DNA of 34,043 nucleotides. Origin: Reticulitermes lucifugus (Eukaryota; Arthropoda; Insecta; Blattodea; Rhinotermitidae). The notes below the pieces were generated by a model. That model searched no databases, was not told the DNA's origin, and worked only from the letters and a program-made list of their open reading frames with translations. The translations under genes were made by a program, and so were the position numbers. The stretch is from positions 20,638 through 54,680 of the forward strand of contig JAKCWW010002651.1 in NCBI GenBank assembly GCA_026260175.1. Direction: 5' to 3'. Shown here piece after piece: positions 11,872 through 21,733 of the stretch. Numbering within the stretch: the first letter of the stretch is position 1; every line of letters starts with the position of its first letter.

Positions 11872-14800
11872 GTAAGTACGGTCAGTAAAGTGTAGTATTA
11901 CTGGATGCTAGAAATTCAAGTACACAAAATCGAAACCTAACCTTCATTTATACGGACGCAAACCCAAAGCCTGAAACTTAACCTTACTGGCTAACGTATT
12001 CTGTTTCGTTAACCTTTAAAAGCCTAATGATTACTGGATACATCAACAATTTTAACATTCAACAATTCAACGTTCTGTCCACACTCGTTATGTGTAGTGT
12101 ATTAATCTCAGAACAAACAGCGACTTTTGCCCTATATAACATAAACTGATTGGTTTTTATAACCGAGATGAAAAGCATTATTTATTTTTCAGTGACGCCA
12201 TTTGATGTGGTAAAAATTCGTCTTCAGACTCAGCAAAAAACTCAACTTTCTAACAAATGTTTCTTGTATTGCAATGGACTCATGGATCATCTTTGTCCAT
12301 GTATAAATCCTAATGGACCAGGTCAGCCCTCTTCCCAGACATCGCAGTTTTGGTACCAGCGCAATGGTCACTTCACTGGCACCATTGTAAGTAGAATTTT
12401 CTACTTCTGTTGTATTTACTTAGTTAAGCTCAATTTGTAGTGTGCAATATACAGAAGTCAGCTGCACTCAACATAGAATTTGTGTGAAAAAGCAGTCATA
12501 TAGGCAAGGATGGCTGATTTTATAACCCCAGCAAGACTTGATTTTGATGTGCAAGACCAGTTTGTTAAATGGCCCTATGTATCACTACACTCACATCGTT
12601 TCATGTGATGGCAGGCAGCTCAGAAATTGCCAGCGTTCCAATTTGCCACAGGTGGGGGTCCATGCATTTTAGTGCAGTGTATTGCAGTTAATGTTAGGTT
12701 TTACTGAGCATATTTAAAGAAGGTGATGGAAATGGTTTCCTTGGGCTTGCAGACATTTGTCACATCCAAAAGATGCAGTGTCCGTTCCATGTCAAAATGC
12801 TCCTGGTCAAACTGACACTGCTACATTATGAATGCTTTCTTTAACATACATTTACAAAACATATACATCATTGGTAATATATGCCAGTGCCAGTGAGAGT
12901 GAGAATATGTGCTGTCTGTTTTCTTGCTGTTTGAGTGGAAGGGTAAGAATATGTTCCCACCATTACATTAGAAGAACCAAGGGCGAATATGGAAATTTTT
13001 ACCCATGTTGAGTCATACAGCAGTCACCTGACTGTAGCCCAGGGCCCAATTGAAAGAAGCAGATTTGCTTCTTTCCTGCTCCAGATACACGAAGACTTGA
13101 GTCCTTCTCTTTCATTACAGGATGCATTTGTAAAGATAGCTCGAAGCGAAGGACCTCTGTCTCTGTGGAGTGGTCTGAGCCCAACACTTGTGCTGGCTGT
13201 TCCTGCAACTGTTGTGTACTTTGTTACATACGAGAATCTTCGTCTGCTTGTCAAGGACAGGCATGGTGGTATACAGCCTTACTGGGGGCCCCTTATAGCC
13301 GGAGCAGCAGCTCGGTTCTGGGCTGTAACATTAGTTAGTCCCCTTGAGCTGATACGTACAAAAATGCAGTCTAGAAAAGTTAGTTACCAAGGTAAGCCAT
13401 AATGATAAAATAGTGATGAATGGAGGACTTACTAGCATCAGTACCCAAAGCCACAGTTTCATGTACAGTTGTGATGCAGTATCAAAAGAATATTTAGCTG
13501 TCTTTGGCAGTGTTGGTGAGGAAAGTACTGATCATTGCACAGCTGTATGCCCATGACACTTGCATAGCATCTCTAAATATCTGCTAGTGAAATGGCTGTC
13601 CAATTTGCCTTCCAGTGTCACCTTCCAAGTAAAAACCCCTTTGTTATGAAATTTGGGTGAATACATAAGGCCCATAATATGCCACTATTTTTGTATTCAA
13701 TCATATTACTACTGTTGACTGTTGACCTGAAATGTGTTTGCTGGATGAGAACTCATTAGGTGTAATTTTGAGAATTTTGTTTTAGATTAATCAAAGTTTG
13801 GATCAGTAAAATGCCAGCAGGTGGAGAATGTTACGTGTTGGTTAGTTATGAGAAATGTGTATGGGGGTTTAGGATTTGTAGCTTGCTGGACATCTGAAGA
13901 AAATTTTTAAAAAATTGTTAAGAGCTTCAGCATGTTACAAGCTTCTGATGTATTAGTTCCTGCAACTTCTTTCCATTGCATGATATCACAAAATATAATC
14001 ACATGTGCAACAAAATTACATATGCAATGTGTATGCTCTCATATATCAATGAAAATTCAAATATTTTAATTATTCTGATGTACTGGTAAATACAGTACAA
14101 GGAATAAGGAAAATATACGGATGGTTTTAATTTGTAAATGAGACTTACTGGGCTTAAACCTGTCACTGTGAACCATCTAATGCCCAGCCAAACTCCCAAA
14201 GATATATTGGTTTTCCTGTTCTTTTCAGAGATTCGGCAAGCCTTGAAGAGTTTGTTTCACTATCATGGCGTACGCGGCCTGTTTAAGGGTTTGGGACCTA
14301 CCTTACTCCGAGATGTACCATTCTCAGGTACTTATATGTTATTTTAGTTTTGTATTGTCTGTTGCTCAGTTTTTCAAGGAAATGTGGTTGACTAGGCAAA
14401 ATGTTAGCAGTTGTTTCACCCAGGAAGCTGTAAGAGAGAATCTGAATGCCATCTTGTGTGAGACCAGTGACAATATGAAATTGAATGTAACTGACACTTA
14501 TAAAACATTAAAGCATCTTTGAGGAATTAGTATAAGCTCTTGCATTCTGACATTATAGTGATGAAATGAAACTAATTTCCTGGACTATAATATGAAATCT
14601 GATCAAAAGCTTCATATTTCCTTTCCCTAGTGGCAATAATCAAGAGGTATATGGTTGGTCACTCTTTGTCATTTCTTTTTGTTGTTATTCTGTCTCAAGT
14701 AACAGAAATGAAGTTCAGTGCAGGAATGTTATTGAATTTGTCACATCCTTAAATTGATGATGGCAGTGCATGTCCCCCCCCCATCCCATGTTGTGTGGAA

Positions 14801-17800
14801 AATGTGGTAATATAACTAAGGTTTAATTCAGGATGAAACTCTGTTGTTTGCACATATTAGAGTGACTTACTGTGTTGAAAGATAGACTGCTTCATATTTC
14901 CAAAATATAGGTGAGTTCTCCTACGACATTGTTTCTCAGCTGGAGAATCACAGACTGCCCCTGGCCTGCACCTCAATTTAATGTTTGTTTGTAGATTGCG
15001 TTAATGTCGTATATATAGAGGACGATCATGTCCTAATACCTTAACATAAAGATTGTATCTCTGAGGTCATTTTCAATCTGAAATGTCATAAACTTTGATC
15101 TGATTCTCAAGGGGTGCATATTTATTATTACTTGGATGTTGAAAAGAAATAAGAATAATTAAACAAAGACATGACAAAGTTGTAGTTGCTGCATTTAGAG
15201 TATACAGTGTGCTTCCATTAGAGAGATCAGTTGGTGAATGCTGCATATGGAAGTAGTGGCTATTACTGTAAGAATCTTGTGAAACACATAAATGCACTGT
15301 GTGAGCAAAATTCAGAATTTTTTAATGTTAGTTCTGGCAGTGCCTACAGTAACCACTGGGCTTTAAATGGTTGAGAAGGCCTAATAGATACACTGGCCAG
15401 TAGTTAGTTTTGTGCAGATTTTGAATTTCAGTAGCCTGTTTATCTCCCCACACTGCACACAGAATATTTGGTTGAACTGTAAAAGTTGTGTTTCAATGTA
15501 TTTTGTCTACCTTGACAGGTATTTACTGGTTCCACTACGAGAAGTTCAAGAGCATGTTGTCACCAGGTGTGCCTTCATTTGGTACCAGTTTTGTTGCTGG
15601 GGCAACTGCAGGCTCAGTAAGTAGTTTAAAAGTTCTACCAGTGTTTGGTTCACTTTTCTTTTCCTATTTAAAAATAAATTCAGCCACCTCTACCATGATA
15701 TTAGTTTGCCTCTCATGGAACTTGTTGTGAACATCATACTGTTGGAGGCCAACCCATCAGTGCCATGTGTAAAGGAAGTAGGTACAGAAACCATGCAATA
15801 ACTAAACTACTTCAAGGCAACTAGGCATTATTTGTTTGATGCCATGCCTTAATTGTTATCTGCTTATTAATATCTGATGGAAACCAAAGGCATTTGAGAG
15901 CAAAGTGTAGGGAAGAATGTTTGGGCCAAAGAGTGATTAAGTACACAGAAAATGTATAAAACTACATCATTTGAAGCTTCTATTATTGTTATTGAGGAGA
16001 ATGAGAAGACAAATTGTTTTACGTGAGGACAATATGCATTGAAAATTTTTGTTTGAAAGTACCAACTTGAGGCCACTTGGTAGACTAAGATGCAGATGGA
16101 AGCATGTTTAATTTATTTTAGACAGGTAGATTTTGAAGATGTGCAATGGTCTGTGATTCAAGATAAAGGTCCAGTGATGGCGTTTTGTTTGTGAACTTTT
16201 GGTCTCTCTGGCGACAAAAGTTCAGTGAGTTAAATTGAACTGGAGCTAAATTACTATGAATTGCTCAGTGCAGATCCTGTAATAGGGAATTAGGTTTGTG
16301 CAATAATGTGGATTCAGTTTTTTGTGTGTGTGACTTTCAGAGTAGTGCTTGCAATAATGATGTAATTGTTCCAGATTGCAGCACTTGCAACCAACCCTTT
16401 TGATGTTGTGAAGACACATCAGCAGATAGAGCTAGGTGAGAAGGAAATCTATTCAGGTAAATATACCTTCTTTTATTGTGTAGACATTTGTTGAGCAATA
16501 ACTGTCACTGAACATGTAAATAGGTCTTCAGATTGTTTAACCCTTTTGTGGTTATAATCCAGTAGAACAGCCTTCTGCAACATGTAATGGAAAACTGGCC
16601 AGTTGTTGATATCATTTTTCATAAAGGCAAAACAATAAATAGCAGTAATTACTACCTTCTTCTTTATCAGGACGTATCATGTGACAGGCTCCCCTCTGTA
16701 CTTCTCTGTCTTCCACAAGTGCTCTTTTTTTCTGTATGGTGTCCAACTTGATGCTTGACTGGCTTATACAATCTACATTAACCACCTGTATTTTAAAAGA
16801 TAACTTTCTGCATTTTAAAGTAGGCATTGGAAATGATCTCTTCCAACTCTCAGACATGCTTGACACCTGGTGAACATATTACAAACTGTTTGGGGTTGTG
16901 GTTTAAAAATTTTTGATGCTCTGTACATGATAATTTCTTAGTCATTCTTTGTGTGTGGATTTTTTTCATAAGTGTTGTCTTTCAAACTTTCCCATGGAAA
17001 ATATACACATGGTATCATGTCAGGTGAATGAACAGGCCACAAAAGATGATTATTTGATCCCCAAAAATGTTACATAAGGTTGCCATTGAATTACTGGCTG
17101 CATGGGGGCTCATCATCTTGCTGGAAGAACCTATATTCCTTCTCCTCATTGCTTAAATTTTCAGAAAAATGGTGTGACAATTTGTTCATTGTACTTTTCT
17201 GACCTTGTGTCCACAAATGGGCCCAGTTATTCTTGATGCACAGACAGCATGCCATACTTTGTCATGTAAGAGAACTAACTAACTAACTAACTTTAAGGAG
17301 CAGAGTCCTTCCTGAGAAGCTAACAGGTCCTCAGCTAGTCAAGAAATTCCCCTCATTTTATGGAATCCAGAGTTTCATTACCACGGTCACAAACACCCGC
17401 CACCTGGCTCTATCCTGAGTCAGAGCAATACAGTCCATGCCTCCCCATCCCACTTCTCAAACAGCCATTTTAATATTGTAACAGCACGTTGCTTATTATG
17501 GAATTTTCTGTCAACAAGTGTGTTTTATTTTTTAAGAATTTACTTGGTCATTTAAGGAAAACCATGCCTAATGTGTAAAATAAGTTAGCAGTGAAATGAC
17601 TTTACCTCTACACACTGCTTTACAAAACCAGTTACAAAACCATACTCTTGCTGCATGGTCTGCCTCCTGGAGTTTTTGCACAACTGTAAATTTGTATAAT
17701 AAAATCAACCTGACTTAATGAGAGATAGAGCTTAACTGAACTGAGAATGATCTGTGCAATAGCAGGGCAATGGGGAAAGCAAACTCACCAGCCATGTGAT

Positions 17801-20800
17801 CATATCCTGATTCATCAGAACCAGTCACGAAAGGCAGAAGCAGTGGTTTTAAAATGGGTGATCATGGAAGGTTGACGTTCACGAACTTTGAGAATCTACA
17901 ATTTGTAATTATGCCGCAAGAAGTTGACAAACAGTAGTATTCAGCTGTACTTTTTCTGACTCCTTCCATACAAACACAGTATACAACTTTGTAACAGGCC
18001 ACAAGCATTTGTAGAATATACTCCATTCTACATAAGCAGCTTTTGTTTTATTTGCCGTTCATGCAGTATTACATGACCTACTAACCAAGCAACAATAAAA
18101 TGAAAACTGTTTATCCATTTTAGAAATGTGCTTGCAGCCGTGAGTACCCTGGAGCTGGTTCACGCCAATTCAGTTAGTACATAAAAATTAAAAGCAGAGG
18201 GAAAAAGTGCCATGGAAACAGTTCAGCCTAAACAGATGCTACATATTTCTTTTCACACAATGAAAATATTTTAAGCCCAATTTCCATTCTGGAAAAGTAA
18301 AGGTAAAGCAATCCCTATACAGGCCTGGACAGGCCCTTGGGGCTGCAGGAGGTTGAGGTTCCCAGAATTTCTAGACAGTCAGCACATGAAGGTGGCAAGG
18401 TTGTCAGCCCTATGCACTGGCTGCGTTACCCCCCAGGAAATACCCCTAGTATTCATTTCTGTTAAAGGCTGAATGACCCTCAGGGCCATACTGCGGCTGG
18501 AAGGATTAAGTCACTGAAAAATTCCAGTGAGACCATTGGGAATCTAACCTGCGACCTTCCAGCTTGTAGTGCAGTGCCTCAACCAACTGTGCCATTGCGT
18601 ACCCCCATTCTTTGAAAAGTAGACTAATAAAAAGCTGGCAATTGACTATTGAATATATGAACCAATGGTTAAAATTTTGGCAGTGCACCTCTGCTTTGTG
18701 GCACTGATAGGCAATAATAATAATAATAGTAGTAGTAGTAGTAAAATATAGGACACAAATCTATGCTTATCTGTACAAATCAGGTTAGGTTCACGTTACT
18801 ACAGCATGCAGGTGTAGAAGCTTTCTCCCATGGAGCCATATTGGGTTGTGTCTACATTGTGTGTGTGTGTGTGTGCGTGCGCAGACAAATGTGTGTGCTT
18901 GTGTGTTGCTTTCTTCCATGCAGCCACATCGGGTTGAGCCTACTTCACATGGTGTGTGTGAGTGTTGCTTTGTGTGTATCATTTCTAATCCACCCCTGTA
19001 TCCTTTTCTTGGTGCTGGGACTGGTGGTCTGCAGGCAAGGGGGGCAGGCTGACATTGCATTCATTTGGCTTTGGACAAATTCTTACAGGTATGGCACATA
19101 TTTTAACAGTCAGAGAAGTGCAAGTTTCAGTTCATGTGCTGCATAATTACACAAGAAGATATGATTCAATGTGAACTTGCTGTTAGTGAATGTATAAATT
19201 AATCAGTGCACAATGCTATGATTTGTGTAATACATATCTGCTGGTATCAGTTTCTAGCACTTTAAAGGTGTCACATGTAACCACAAAACTTTGTTGTGAT
19301 AATTATTGACAGAGTTTAATCAAAGTGAACTTTGCAATCTATCCCACTGGAAATTAATGAAACTGAGTTGTTCCAGGCATCTTGTACAAGACATATGGCA
19401 TCAAACAGTAAAGGTCTGGGACTGATAATGTTGCACAAGTATGGTTTGGCACATAAACCATTGTAGCTGGTTTCTGTGAGTTCATATTATGACCACCAGG
19501 GATTGGCAAAAAAAAAAAAAACGGTAGCTCAGTCAGTCTGTCTGTATCAGCCCTGTGCATAAGTTTTATTCTTCTTTGTTGCCATGAAGCAGCGAGCAAA
19601 GATCAAGTTTTGTTTAAAACTTGGGAAAAGGCTACAAAACACATAAAATGCTTGAACCAATGAGTGGGTGACCATCAACTACTGCAAATCCAGCAACAGT
19701 TGCAAAATTTTGTAAACTGGTGGTCAAATGACCCTAAAATTGATGGAGGATCCCTTGCACAGTAATAATGTGATGGTTTGTCAGATTCTTCATGAAGATC
19801 TGGCAAAGTGAGGGATCTGCAATGTTTGTTCCACTCATTCTCATGAATGAGCAAAAGGAACACAGTCACAACCTGTGAAGGCTTCATCCAGATCTGTCAG
19901 ACCGGTGCACACTTTCTCAGTTACATCATTACTGGAGAGGAGTCTTAAGTGTTTTTGTACAATCCTAAAATGAAATGTCACAGCCTGGAGTGGAGTATAA
20001 AATCATTTACATCCAGAAAGTTTCGCTTGCAAAAGTCAAGGGTTGAAATGATTATCACTTTTTTGGTAAAAAAGGGTGTGATCTGCAAAGAAGTGCCTCA
20101 AGGAAAAATGGTGAATTCCATATGCAGGTCCTGGAAAGGTACCGAAGAAGGTTTTGAGAGTGAAGCTGCAATTTCAAGAGAAAAGCAGTTGGTTCCTTGT
20201 TCACAATGCCCATGCTTATTCTGCCATGATAGTGCAGCAACGTCTGGCAAATACTGGCTTGGTGGAGATGAGCCACCCACCTTATTCACTTTCCCTTGCA
20301 CCATCTGACCTTTTTCTGTTACCTAAAGTTGAAATTGTCCCCAAAGGAGGAGTGTATTGAATTATGTCGACATCAGGAAGAACATAACCACCAAATTAAA
20401 TGCAGTTATCCTGGATGCCTTCGGTGACTATTTTATGCAACTTTTAGAAAGATGGAAAAGTTGTGTTGTAGTCAACAGAGATTACTTTGAAGGAAAATAA
20501 AACAGTTGTCCTCATATTTTGTATGTATATGTTCATATAGATCCAAGTCCCAGATCTTTATTGTTTGACCCTTATCTCCAAAGTAGTGAAGTTTCTTGCT
20601 TGTGTATTGTCAGAGACTTCCACTACTGGAAGAACCCATATTACATTCATGTCAATAATGTTGCAGAACCACCTGGACGAGGCAGCTCCATGCTCAAGAC
20701 ATTTCATAATATCTATAGTCGCTATGGAATCAGTGGACTGTTCACTGGCCTCACACCACGACTTGTCAAGGTGGCACCAGCCTGTGCCATCATGATTTCT

Positions 20801-20875
20801 TCCTTTGAGTATGGCAAACGCTTTTTTCACAGGTATAATAACCGCAACCGCCACAAGTCCATTCCTCCACTCTAG
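11760..20875 (+). CDS. SLC25A39/SLC25A40-type mitochondrial carrier (glutathione transporter family), complete
   Basis: Seven exons (11760-11871, 12193-12386, 13121-13391, 14229-14327, 15519-15616, 16375-16456, 20667-20875) splice to 1065 nt, or 354 residues plus TAG. Human SLC25A39 and SLC25A40 are of similar length. The three carrier repeats each show Px[DE]xx[KR]: PFDVVK (40-45), PLELIR (176-181) and PFDVVK (266-271), so it is an inner-membrane carrier with six helices. The loop after repeat 1 has [16 protein letters not shown], the family hallmark, with Cys 60, 64, 72 and 74. The C-terminal [13 protein letters not shown] also fits the family. Vertebrate SLC25A39/40 import glutathione into mitochondria. 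The start is the ATG at 11760, after which [14 protein letters not shown] leads straight into the first helix; no alternative is better. Whether the insect gene is A39 or A40 (one gene may serve for both) cannot be decided here. Introns carry many transposon relics. Confidence 0.93.
12193..12386 (+). CDS. Carrier exon 2: signature 1 and cysteine-rich matrix loop
   Basis: The acceptor is tatttttcag and the donor is gtaagt at 12387. It encodes residues 38-102, with signature 1 (P40, D42, K45), the four loop cysteines (60, 64, 72, 74), then a Gly/Pro/Ser/Gln-rich linker to [13 protein letters not shown]. Confidence 0.93.
12387..13120 (+). other. Carrier intron 2
   Basis: A 734-bp GT-AG intron. 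The frame of exon 3 stays open back to 12989, but the family alignment requires the join at 13121. No repeat recognised. Confidence 0.7.
13121..13391 (+). CDS. Carrier exon 3: helices 2-3 and signature 2
   Basis: The acceptor ctttcattacag ends at 13120 and the donor is gtaagc at 13392. It encodes residues 103-192: [19 protein letters not shown], helix 2 ([18 protein letters not shown]), and helix 3 with [13 protein letters not shown]. Confidence 0.93.
13392..14228 (+). other. Carrier intron 3
   Basis: An 837-bp GT-AG intron, AT-rich, with no recognised element. Confidence 0.7.
14229..14327 (+). CDS. Carrier exon 4: second matrix amphipathic helix
   Basis: The acceptor cttttcag ends at 14228 and the donor gtactt starts at 14328. 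It encodes residues 193-225, including [20 protein letters not shown], the stretch after signature 2 that leads into helix 4. Confidence 0.92.
14328..15518 (+). other. Carrier intron 4
   Basis: A 1191-bp GT-AG intron with a short C-run near 14775. No element recognised. Confidence 0.7.
15519..15616 (+). CDS. Carrier exon 5: helix 4 to helix 5
   Basis: The acceptor is taccttgacag and the donor is gtaagt at 15617. It encodes residues 226-258: [14 protein letters not shown], then [10 protein letters not shown] of helix 5. It ends in phase 0. Confidence 0.92.
15617..16374 (+). other. Carrier intron 5
   Basis: A 758-bp GT-AG intron. Nothing recognised. Confidence 0.7.
16375..16456 (+). CDS. Carrier exon 6: signature 3
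   Basis: The acceptor attgttccag ends at 16374 and the donor gtaaat starts at 16457. It encodes residues 259-285, [20 protein letters not shown] and the following loop. P266, D268 and K271 form the third signature. Confidence 0.92.
16850..17149 (-). pseudogene. DDE transposase relic (Tc1/mariner superfamily)
   Basis: Reading leftwards from 17149, one frame gives [14 protein letters not shown], then [32 protein letters not shown] and [14 protein letters not shown]. This order matches transposases with FQQDGAPPHY, then WPPRSPDLTPLDFFLWGxLK, then a C-terminal RxxLCxxxxG. Stops interrupt the frame and most of the N-terminus is absent. It is a dead fragment in carrier intron 6. Confidence 0.7.
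17270..17460 (-). mobile_element. Non-LTR retrotransposon 3' end
   Basis: The minus strand reads [18 protein letters not shown], stop, NEGNFLTS, stop, [15 protein letters not shown]. That is the end of a reverse-transcriptase ORF (DRxRWRxLVxxVMNLRVP) with its conserved downstream sequence, as I know it from cockroach and termite LINEs. The 3' terminus is the (GTTA)n tail at 17275-17292. A second copy of the tail lies at 30262-30335 in the opposite orientation. Confidence 0.7.
17461..18296 (+). other. Carrier intron 6, unassigned part
   Basis: AT-rich sequence between the LINE tail and the SINE. No element or exon recognised. Confidence 0.45.
18297..18607 (-). mobile_element. tRNA-headed SINE/LINE mosaic
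   Basis: On the minus strand a tRNA-like head has box A (cgcaatggcacagttggttg) and box B (aggttagattccc, complement of 18538-18550). It runs about 300 bp to an aaaggtaaag-type tail. The head reads [20 protein letters not shown] then [11 protein letters not shown], a pseudo-peptide I recognise from Blattodea repeats. It lies in carrier intron 6. Confidence 0.75.
18713..18743. repeat. (AAT)n/(AGT)n microsatellite
   Basis: AAT units followed by AGT units, about 31 bp. Confidence 0.9.
18820..18943. repeat. Degenerate tandem duplication around a GT microsatellite
   Basis: The 36-bp segments at 18820-18855 and 18908-18943 (both beginning gctttctyccatg) are near-identical at an 88-bp offset. Between them is a (GT)n tract (18859-18876). 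Confidence 0.65.
19508..19545 (+). repeat. Poly-A run next to tRNA-like box A
   Basis: Fourteen A (19508-19521) are followed by cggtagctcagtcagtctg, which resembles box A of a tRNA or SINE head. No box B follows, so this may be a truncated SINE head or chance. Confidence 0.3.
19584..20500 (+). pseudogene. Mariner transposase relic
   Basis: The start [15 protein letters not shown] (19584) matches the mariner start MEQRANIKFCxKLGK. Later blocks in shifting frames are [19 protein letters not shown] (about 19925-19975), [19 protein letters not shown], and [18 protein letters not shown] followed by [18 protein letters not shown]. Order and spacing fit a near full-length mariner of about 340 codons. 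The first catalytic Asp is Glu (TGEES), the second is lost in LVHNAHA, and stops and frameshifts are frequent, so the copy is inactive. It lies in carrier intron 6, close before exon 7. I did not identify its terminal repeats. Confidence 0.85.
20667..20875 (+). CDS. Carrier exon 7: helix 6 and C-terminus
   Basis: The acceptor aatgttgcag ends at 20666. The exon encodes residues 286-354 and the TAG at 20873-20875. It includes [20 protein letters not shown] and helix 6, then a basic tail (RYNNRNRHK) ending in IPPL. It sits 4.2 kb after exon 6, the gap being intron 6 with its transposons. Confidence 0.93.
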
Positions 20876-21331
20876 GAAGCAGAGTGAAATGTGTCTATTC
20901 AAACATTTTTGTTGGCCACATTTATGAATGAAACATTTGCTGTGACCATATTCAGTTTTACGGTATTCTGGTGTGGATATTCCTAAATGTATATCCATTG
21001 AACATATAAAGCACAAAAAAGAGAATAAGTACTGAATTATTCACAGTGGGTTGCACCATAGCTCGGGCAGTTTGACACTTGCTTTTTATTGCTGAACTAA
21101 TGGTTCATTTCTGGGTTACTTCATGTGCAATTCATGGTAGATGCAATGGCACTGGAGCAGGTTTTTTCACTTGAGTTGCTTTGGTTTTCCCAGTATTTTA
21201 CCATTGTTGAATACTTACCATGCTATTGTCTCCTGAGCTGTCTCGATAGCCCTTGACACTTGACTGGTTACAGAGTAAAATTATTCACAGTATGTTATTT
21301 CATAACTGTAAATGAGAAATAATGCATTTAT

Positions 21332-21337
21332 AATAAA
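21332..21337 (+). promoter_or_regulatory. Candidate polyadenylation signal of the carrier gene
   Basis: AATAAA followed by a T/G-rich stretch lies 457 bp after the stop. Another AATAAA occurs at 21541. The choice between them is a guess. Confidence 0.35.
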
Positions 21338-21710
21338 AAGTGTTGTCATGCTTTATGTCCACCATGGATTAGAAATGTGTAAATATGGTATATTAAGGTA
21401 CTTTTCTTTAAAGAAACTGTAATTTTATTGGTGCACATTTTATTGATGGACAATGCATATTTCTGGAGTTCCCCCATGCATACACTGTGATACTGTCATA
21501 AAGGACATTTAGTTCTTGACATCATCATCCCTGTAGAAACAATAAAAATAATTCCATCTGGAAAGGACTAATAACATAACATACTGTTTGATAGTTTTTA
21601 AGAATGAAGTAGAATTATTATAGGCATCTTATACAGTGGTTGTCCTCTGTTCATAACTGTAGGTCTTTACTAGATGTCTGCTGTCCTCAGACTTCTACTG
21701 AAGTCTTTAC

Positions 21711-21733
21711 AGAGAGAGAGAGAGAGAGAGAGA
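21711..21733. repeat. (GA)n microsatellite
   Basis: Eleven AG units. Confidence 0.95.

Noticed and set aside
12989-13120. Upstream in-frame extension of carrier exon 3 with its own ATG
   Set aside because: A good acceptor at 13120 and the family alignment (FTGT-x-DAFVKI) fix the exon start; the extension has no carrier similarity.
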